Source of the DNA: JAVMKJ01 sp031732875
GTDB taxonomy: Bacteria > Pseudomonadota > Gammaproteobacteria > Competibacterales > Competibacteraceae
Assembly (NCBI GenBank): GCA_031732875.1
Contig: JAVMKL010000121.1
Span: forward strand, 1 to 29,749
Length of the DNA: 29,749 nucleotides
Direction: 5' to 3'
The notes beneath the pieces are model-generated. The model was not told the DNA's origin. It saw only the letters and a program-made list of their open reading frames with translations, and made no database searches. This document shows positions 25,298 through 29,749 of this stretch, piece after piece. A program made the position numbers and the translations under genes. Positions within the stretch are counted from its first letter, which is position 1. The number at the start of each line of letters is the position of its first letter.

Positions 25298-25762
25298 TCA
25301 GGGCTCCCGCGACGGCGCGGCGTCGGGCATGGGGGACGCAACCGGCGCGACCTTCGGCTCGGCGACCGTGGCGATGGCCAATTGCTTGAATCCCAGTTGG
25401 CCGGCGACATCCAGCACCGTCACCACCGCCTGGTGGGGAGTTCGACCGTCGGCGCTGATGGCGAGCGGTAATTTCTGGCCGCCGGCCGCTTCGAGCAGGG
25501 CATCCTTCAACCCCGCCGCGTCGCTGGTCGCCAGCGACCGCCCGTTGACGGCGTAGCGACCGTCGACGTCGATTTCCACTTCCAGTTGGGCCACGGTGCC
25601 CGGCATGGGCCGGCCCGAGGCTTCGGGCAGGCGAATTTCCAGTTCCGATTGGTGCCGCAAGCTGGTGGCGATCATGAAGAAAATCAGCAGGACCAGCACC
25701 ACGTCGATCATCGGCACCAGGTTGATTTCCGGTTCCTCCCGGCGGCGGGGACGCAGGTTCAC
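25298..25762 (-). CDS. exbD: ExbD/TolR-family proton-channel subunit
   Basis: The 154-residue protein has a short cytoplasmic N-terminus, one membrane segment (about 17-36) containing the conserved Asp20 of LVPMIDVVLVLLIFFM, and a periplasmic domain. With ExbB it uses the proton motive force to energise an outer-membrane or transport partner. The GTG start at 25762 overlaps the exbB stop (GTGA) and has GGGAG 8 bases upstream. The C-terminal 20 residues are Pro/Ala-rich. Placement next to lpxK suggests an envelope role rather than TonB-dependent iron uptake, as in other gammaproteobacteria; no tonB is nearby. Confidence 0.92.
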   Translation of the reverse strand: MNLRPRRREEPEINLVPMIDVVLVLLIFFMIATSLRHQSELEIRLPEASGRPMPGTVAQLEVEIDVDGRYAVNGRSLATSDAAGLKDALLEAAGGQKLPLAISADGRTPHQAVVTVLDVAGQLGFKQLAIATVAEPKVAPVASPMPDAAPSREP

Positions 25763-26448
25763 GGCGCTGGCTCCCGTTCGGGGAGCGCGGCATCCGCCGC
25801 CTCGATCCGTTCCGCTCCGGGCGATCCGGCGTCCAGCAGATCGATCAGTTGCAGGGTCTCCTGCTCCATGCGCACCACCAGTTCGTCCACCCGGCCGTGG
25901 AAATAACGGTAGAACAGCAGGCTGGGAATCGCGACGGTCAGACCGGCGGCCGTGGTGACCAGCGCTTCGGCGATGCCGATCGACAGCAGGCTGAAATTGC
26001 TGTTGCCCTGGACCGAGACGATCTGGAAAATCTTGATCATGCCGGCCACGGTGCCGAGGAGACCCAGCAGCGGGCTGATCGCGGCGATGGTACCCAGGGC
26101 GTTGAGAAACCGCTCCAGTTCGTGCACCACGTGGCGGCCGGTATCCTCGACCTGCTCCCGGAGGATCAGCCGGCTTCGGTTGCGGTTGGCCAGTCCCGCC
26201 GCCACGATCCGGCCCAGCGGCGAACCGAGCGGCAGCGAATCCACGTCGTGCTGGCTGATGGTGCCGTGTTCGGTCCAGCGGCGCAGGATCGCCACCAGTC
26301 GCCCCGGCAGGACCCGCGCCCGCCGCAATGCCAGCAAGCGCTCGACGATGATGGTCGCCGCCGCCAGCGAACAGGCCAGAATCGGCGCCATCAGCCAGCC
26401 GCCGGCCTCGATCAGTTCGAGCACTCGGTTGTCTCCACCATGATTCAT
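25759..26448 (-). CDS. exbB: ExbB/TolQ/MotA-family proton-channel subunit
   Basis: The 229-residue protein has three membrane segments (about 16-38, 118-140 and 158-182) and the family block ISPLLGLLGTVAGMIKIF, followed by GIAEALVTTAAGLTVAIPSL. It is the polytopic partner of ExbD. It is the first gene of the exbB-exbD-lpxK-trm112-kdsB run. ATG 26448 is the first start that gives the family N-terminus; only AGGGTGGC precedes it. A TATGAT at 26489-26484 on the minus strand could be a -10 box, but I see no -35. Confidence 0.92.
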   Translation of the reverse strand: MNHGGDNRVLELIEAGGWLMAPILACSLAAATIIVERLLALRRARVLPGRLVAILRRWTEHGTISQHDVDSLPLGSPLGRIVAAGLANRNRSRLILREQVEDTGRHVVHELERFLNALGTIAAISPLLGLLGTVAGMIKIFQIVSVQGNSNFSLLSIGIAEALVTTAAGLTVAIPSLLFYRYFHGRVDELVVRMEQETLQLIDLLDAGSPGAERIEAADAALPEREPAP

Positions 26449-26599
26449 GCCACCCTTGTATTTCGAATCATCGAAGGGCGCTCATCATACTGGATTTACC
26501 CTGCGGGCCGCAGCATTGTTCCCGGTCGCGGCATGGGGGAATTGCATTCCCGACCCGCCGGCATTCGAAGGCAAGCTTCGTAGCCCAGGGCGTTAACCA

Positions 26600-26990
26600 G
26601 CCAGGACTGCCAGCGCCTTCTCCCGCCGTGGAAATCCGGCGCGTCGGCGAGGGTGCGGTCGCGGCTGCCGGTGACGATGGCTTGGAGGGCCTGGATGAAC
26701 GAGCGTTGCCGGGCAAAATCGGGGTCGATGGCGAGTTGCTGGTAACCGTTCAGTCCCCCCCTTTGAAAAAGGGGGGCCAGGGGGGATTTTGGCCCCGTGG
26801 CCCGTGCGAAATCCCCCCCAATCCCCCTTTCGTAAAGGGGGGAGGTGAACGTTTACCGTTGCTGGAGGAGAGACGCGGCGGTAGCCGGGTCGCCGGCGAG
26901 CAAGGATTGGAGCACGGCGAGGGCGATGCGGCTTGGCGCGCCGTGGTTTCCGAAGATTGCCGGCAAAGGCCACGGCTTCTTCCCATCCGC
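26600..26990 (-). pseudogene. Decayed coding fragment interrupted by element 2
   Basis: Two pieces of one reading frame flank the palindromic element. The upstream piece ends ALAVLQSLLAGDPATAASLL followed by QQ; the downstream piece begins LAIDPDFARQRSFIQALQAI and goes on to VTGSRDRTLADAPDFH. When the element and one copy of the 6-bp direct repeat are removed the frame is continuous through the junction. The composition (helical, Ala/Leu-rich) resembles the end of a TPR-like protein, but I cannot name it. The frame then breaks near the 3' end, so the gene was already or is now non-functional. Confidence 0.6.
26741..26857. mobile_element. MITE-like palindromic element 2
   Basis: About 117 bases end in GGTAACCGTTC (26741-26751) and GAACGTTTACC (26847-26857), inverted repeats of 11 bp with one mismatch. 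The interior is a long imperfect palindrome of C and G runs. GTTGCT occurs on both sides (26735-26740 and 26858-26863) as a target duplication. There is no coding capacity. The ends match those of the element at 16876-17019, so both probably moved with the same unknown transposase. Confidence 0.75.
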
Positions 26991-27048
26991 TGCCCCGTGG
27001 TTGGGCCGCTCGGGCTCGCCGGGTCGGCGAGTGAACGACGCCGGGACA

Positions 27049-28590
27049 TCACATCTGCAATTCGAGGTCGCCCGGTTGCCAGGTCTGGTTAAACCAGGGT
27101 TCGAGCGGCCCATAGAGCCGCAGAATGACGTTGTAACCCTTGCCCGGCATCGTCTGCACCCAGTTCGCTTCATCGCCGGCCGGCGCCTTCGGTCCGAACC
27201 ACACGGTCGCGCCGCCGTCCGCGTCCTTCCTGAGTCCGGGAAGGTTGCTATCGACGCCCGCCGACTTCTGATCGGTGGGAAGAAGCGAGCGCGTCTGGTT
27301 GTCGTAGACCGTGAAGGCCCAGAAGTTCTTCGCGGGAATCGGTCCGGGCAACGTCACCTTGTAGGTGAGACCGCCGTCGAGGTAATTCCCGGTCGCATCG
27401 CGAAAAGCGAGCGCATAGGCGGAACCGGTGCCCGGCTTCGCTTCGCTCATGGCGGGCGTGATGCCGGTTGCAAGGTAGAAGAACATCGCCTCCGCGTCGA
27501 GCAGTCGCTCCGCTCCCGAGAGGAATTGGTAACTGCCCCCCACGAACGGCGTGATCCATTGCCGGTCCCGGAAGATCCGGGTACGGGAATCGCGTGACGC
27601 GAATGCATTCGAGCGGGCGTAAGCATTGCCCACCGTGACCGATTCCGTCAAAGTCTTCTTCATCCGCGCGTCCGGCGCGAACGGCTGCCCCTTGCGGATG
27701 CCGATCGCCGCGTACAGACCCACGGTGTCCGGATCCACCCAATCGGCGGGCTCGTTCTGCACCACGGCATTCAGTTCCTCGTAGAAGCTGAAGTCGTTGG
27801 CACTGATCGTGTTGAACCTGACGCCCGAAAGGTTGACGAAGCTCGTCGCCGGGGGCTTCCCAGCCTGGGACAAGGGAAACATCGCTGCCTTCGCCTTGAC
27901 ACCCGCAGTCGCCGCTGCGAGATCCCCCTTCTCGACGAACACACGATAGAAGACGAGGAGCCGATTGGTGCGCGGATTCGCGACGTTATAGCCCGTCGCG
28001 GGCACGGTTCCCTTATAGCCGGGGGGAACGAAGAGATAGTCCCCGCCCGCTCCCTTGTCGGGTCCCGTCAGTCCCACATCGATCACCCAGCGGAAGTCAG
28101 CATCATCAACGGGACCGAGCGCTCGCGGTGGCACCCGCACGACGACCGGCCCGTCGTTCAGCTCGACGCACATGAGTACGTAGACGGTGGTGGTGTTGGG
28201 CGTCAGGAACAGCGAGCGGGCGTCGAGAAGCTGCTCGGTGATGCCGATGCCCTGGTTGGGTTTGACACCCGCCTCTTCCAAGCCGCGACATATTGCATAC
28301 ACCGACGTGGCCGACATTCCCTTGAGAAACGCGTCGATACCGCGATTGAAGTCGATCTGATCGTAAGCGAGTTGGACCGTCGCAGGATCAGGAGCGCCAT
28401 CCTTGAAGCGAAGCGTGCCGATACGAGTCTCGACCGTGTCGGGTGTCGTGATCTTCGCGGGCACGTCAGGCGAGTACTTCGGCGGAGCGGCGGGCACGCC
28501 ACTGGGCGTTTGTGCGTCGCTTGCGGCTGACGTGATCGCGACTGTCGCAGCGAAGGTGACGCAGAGCAGTCGTCGCTGATGTGGTCTCAT
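27049..28590 (-). CDS. Secreted DUF1254/DUF1214 protein
   Basis: The 513-residue protein has a signal peptide (basic MRPHQRRLL, hydrophobic core, cleavage likely near SDAQ at about 24-27). The DUF1254 domain covers roughly residues 75-200 and the DUF1214 domain roughly 375-490, with typical blocks such as NTTTVYVLM and KNFWAFTVYDNQTRSLL. The function of these two-domain proteins is unknown; they are widespread in environmental bacteria and probably periplasmic. The ATG at 28590 has AAGGA upstream at good spacing. An attC-like site stands about 50 bases before the gene, so it may have come as an integron cassette. No partner gene follows. Confidence 0.88.
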   Translation of the reverse strand: MRPHQRRLLCVTFAATVAITSAASDAQTPSGVPAAPPKYSPDVPAKITTPDTVETRIGTLRFKDGAPDPATVQLAYDQIDFNRGIDAFLKGMSATSVYAICRGLEEAGVKPNQGIGITEQLLDARSLFLTPNTTTVYVLMCVELNDGPVVVRVPPRALGPVDDADFRWVIDVGLTGPDKGAGGDYLFVPPGYKGTVPATGYNVANPRTNRLLVFYRVFVEKGDLAAATAGVKAKAAMFPLSQAGKPPATSFVNLSGVRFNTISANDFSFYEELNAVVQNEPADWVDPDTVGLYAAIGIRKGQPFAPDARMKKTLTESVTVGNAYARSNAFASRDSRTRIFRDRQWITPFVGGSYQFLSGAERLLDAEAMFFYLATGITPAMSEAKPGTGSAYALAFRDATGNYLDGGLTYKVTLPGPIPAKNFWAFTVYDNQTRSLLPTDQKSAGVDSNLPGLRKDADGGATVWFGPKAPAGDEANWVQTMPGKGYNVILRLYGPLEPWFNQTWQPGDLELQM

Positions 28591-28639
28591 ACTTTGTTCC
28601 TTCCCTCGTTAGCTTATGAGAGTTTCTTTGATGGGTGCG

Positions 28640-28748
28640 GCCCAACGCTGGCGGTGAGCCGCGCCCGGAAGCGGGAGCGCAGCGTCCGCGACAACGATTG
28701 AGTTCAGAGGCGGAGCGAAGCGGAATCCCCTGGAACGACCTGTTAGGC
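28640..28748 (-). repeat. attC-like integron recombination site
   Basis: Read on the minus strand, the 109-base stretch starts with GCCTAAC (fits RYYYAAC) and ends with GTTGGGC (fits GTTRRRY). The interior has several short inverted repeats. The stop codon TAA of the upstream YgiT-type gene lies inside the GCCTAAC core, and the next gene starts 50 bases beyond, which is the usual layout of a gene cassette. The inner arms next to the cores are only poorly complementary, so the call is tentative. No integrase gene is in the window. Confidence 0.45.
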
Positions 28749-29051
28749 ACATGGAACTCGAAACATGGCAACAGGTATTGAGCGTTCAACGGCTACAGAC
28801 TTCCGTAACACCTTAATACGTTCAATTTCGTGCAGAGTTTGCGCTGTGAAATAAGATTCCCCACAGTGCGGGCATGTCCATAGCGGTATTTCCTCAATTA
28901 CTAATAGCGAATCTCCCCGACCGAAGCTCCGGGTAACTTGGCGCACTTGAACGCCTGGCTTGCCGCAGGAGGCACAGATTTGTTCAGGCGAGGTAGACGG
29001 TGATGACGAAGAGCTTGCCTGTCGGCCCGATTTTGACGACCGTTTCGGCAT
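28743..29051 (-). CDS. YgiT-type zinc finger protein, probable antitoxin
   Basis: The 102-residue protein has two CxxC pairs (ICASCGKPG and TCPHCGESYF) separated by a short beta-like segment, as in the zinc-binding N-domain of MqsA/YgiT antitoxins. The C-terminal part (HEIERIKVLRKS...) may contact the partner. The DNA-binding helix-turn-helix domain of full MqsA is absent. The only ordinary start in frame is ATG 29051, which makes the gene overlap its upstream neighbour by 68 bases; the first 24 residues are Ser-rich and may not be translated. Pairing with a DUF4258 gene supports a toxin-antitoxin role. Confidence 0.7.
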   Translation of the reverse strand: MPKRSSKSGRQASSSSSPSTSPEQICASCGKPGVQVRQVTRSFGRGDSLLVIEEIPLWTCPHCGESYFTAQTLHEIERIKVLRKSVAVERSIPVAMFRVPCA

Positions 29052-29265
29052 GTCGTTCGTCGAGCGTGAGCCCACGGACAACGCATTTGACTTCTCTTGT
29101 CCGGGTGTCTCGTTGGCGTTCGATGATTTCGCCCGAGAGGATGATGTTTTCGAGGTCAAGGATCGTGATGTTATCATCGTCTAGTTCCTCGGCTGCGTGA
29201 ATGGAAACGACGTAATTGAGCGAACGGACGCATTCTCGGATTCGGGTTATGGTCGGTTCTGACAC
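28984..29265 (-). CDS. DUF4258 protein, probable toxin-like partner
   Basis: The 93-residue protein has the DUF4258 pattern: HAAEELDDDNITILDLENII followed by LSGEIIE, then REVKCVVRGLT and VVKIGPTGKLFVITVYLA, a small RelE-like beta fold by family resemblance. Such genes are commonly paired with YgiT-type zinc finger genes, as here. Toxicity is not proven for the family. The start is a GTG at 29265 with a weak purine-rich site upstream. The base composition is clearly more AT-rich than the core genes, consistent with transfer. Confidence 0.75.
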   Translation of the reverse strand: MSEPTITRIRECVRSLNYVVSIHAAEELDDDNITILDLENIILSGEIIERQRDTRTREVKCVVRGLTLDERHAETVVKIGPTGKLFVITVYLA

Positions 29266-29320
29266 TCAACTGGCTCTCTTTCTACAGAATTTATGGGCAC
29301 TCTTGAAGTGCAAATGAATA

Positions 29321-29352
29321 ATAGGGGACAGACCACTATTACCTGCCCCTAT
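29321..29352. repeat. REP-like hairpin
   Basis: ATAGGGG-A-CAG (29321-29331) pairs with CTG-CCCCTAT (29343-29352), a 10-bp stem with one bulge. The loop side contains GGTCTGTCCCC when read on the minus strand, a sequence often seen beside REP-associated transposase genes. It lies 42 bases from the transposase tail at 29394. Confidence 0.55.
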
Positions 29353-29393
29353 CTACCCGACTCGGCTAACGTGCGCCGGAAAAGGTACGTTCT

Positions 29394-29723
29394 TCATAGC
29401 TCAAGTTCCTGCTGTCCCACCTTGTCATCGGACTTTATAGGACGCCCCGGCCTGCCCCGCCAGGTGCGCCGGCCCAGCATTGCAGCGATCTCCTTCTGAA
29501 ATCGCTCCGTCCCCAGAACATAACCTCCATTAGTTGCCGTACGTATCTGGTCCACCAGCCCTGGGTCGAGTTGGTAGCGGAACAATTCTCGGTAAGCTTC
29601 CTGGCGCAGCCGGGTATCCCGGCCGAGCCCGGTATAGAGGGGATGGGGTCGGATACATGCGGTTTCCTCTCCCTGGGCATTGTGTCCATAACTAGGGTGA
29701 TTTCCGAAAAACAATCTCCCCAT
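29394..29723 (-). pseudogene. REP-associated tyrosine transposase (RAYT), C-terminal part
   Basis: The reading frame gives PSYGHNAQGE, then HPLYTGLGRDTRLRQEAYRE followed by LFRYQLDPGLVDQIRTATNG and LGTERFQKEIAAMLGRRTWR plus GRPGRP. This is the C-terminal part of RAYT/IS200-like transposases, which copy REP hairpins. The N-terminal part with the HUH motif and catalytic Tyr would lie beyond the window. In the visible 26 bases before 29723 the frame meets a stop (TGA just before ATG), so the gene is either frameshifted or truncated. Confidence 0.7.
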
Positions 29724-29749
29724 TCAGATAGAATTTGCTCACTCCCTTG

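Noticed and set aside
27000..27006. GTTGGGC after the DUF1254 gene as a second attC core
   Set aside because: It fits GTTRRRY (GCCCAAC on the gene strand), but no partner core at a suitable distance is visible, so a second attC cannot be supported.
29265..29271. GTTGAGT at the start of the DUF4258 gene as a cassette border
   Set aside because: It matches GTTRRRY, but no RYYYAAC partner occurs within about 100 bases upstream; probably chance.

Overview
This window is typical high-GC chromosome from a gammaproteobacterium. The gene orders rne/rluC (divergent), yceD-rpmF-plsX-fab, tmk-holB-pilZ-tatD and exbB-exbD-lpxK-trm112-kdsB are all gammaproteobacterial, and PilZ resembles the Pseudomonas type IV pilus protein. 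Decayed fragments of families common in large environmental genomes, a RAYT-type transposase tail and a possible integron attC site suggest a free-living environmental species. A relative of Competibacter/Contendobacter is possible, but I cannot fix the genus from sequence alone.

Layout. Positions 1-4575 (+ strand): the end of a long acyl-CoA dehydrogenase gene with a clear terminator, malonyl-CoA decarboxylase, the ribosomal ABC-F protein EttA, and a small unknown gene. Positions 4549-14352 (- strand): a nearly continuous 13-gene run, read from the right as yceD-rpmF-plsX-fabH-fabG-acpP-fabF-mltG-tmk-holB-pilZ-tatD-nudL. It couples ribosome assembly, phospholipid and fatty-acid synthesis, murein processing, dTMP synthesis, the clamp loader and pilus assembly. 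Many junctions overlap by 1-4 bases. A near-consensus promoter lies only a few bases before yceD. Two genes usual in this order, fabD and pabC, are missing. maf (yceF) diverges from yceD.

Positions 15050-17046 are accessory sequence: an AT-rich stretch, an internally deleted AAA-ATPase/nuclease gene, a VapBC-type toxin-antitoxin pair with a palindromic operator candidate, and a truncated excisionase-like antitoxin gene next to a palindromic MITE-like element. Then come sppA and rluC (-), and rne (+) with a strong promoter that overlaps the rluC start and leaves a leader of about 290 nt. Convergent to rne is a low-molecular-weight tyrosine phosphatase. A small unknown gene follows, then the exbB-exbD-lpxK-trm112-kdsB operon (-), which supplies Kdo activation, lipid A 4'-phosphorylation and a proton-motive-force energiser.

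From 26449 to the end the sequence is accessory again. A second MITE-like element with the same termini interrupts a decayed coding fragment, and removing it with one target-site copy restores the reading frame. Beyond it are a secreted DUF1254/DUF1214 protein, an attC-like site, a DUF4258/YgiT-type toxin-antitoxin-like pair whose last stop codon lies inside the attC-like core, and a REP hairpin with the C-terminal part of a REP-associated transposase. The most novel items are the pair of related MITE-like elements with target duplications, the cassette-like DUF4258/YgiT module, and an lpxK reading frame that runs through the whole trm112 gene.
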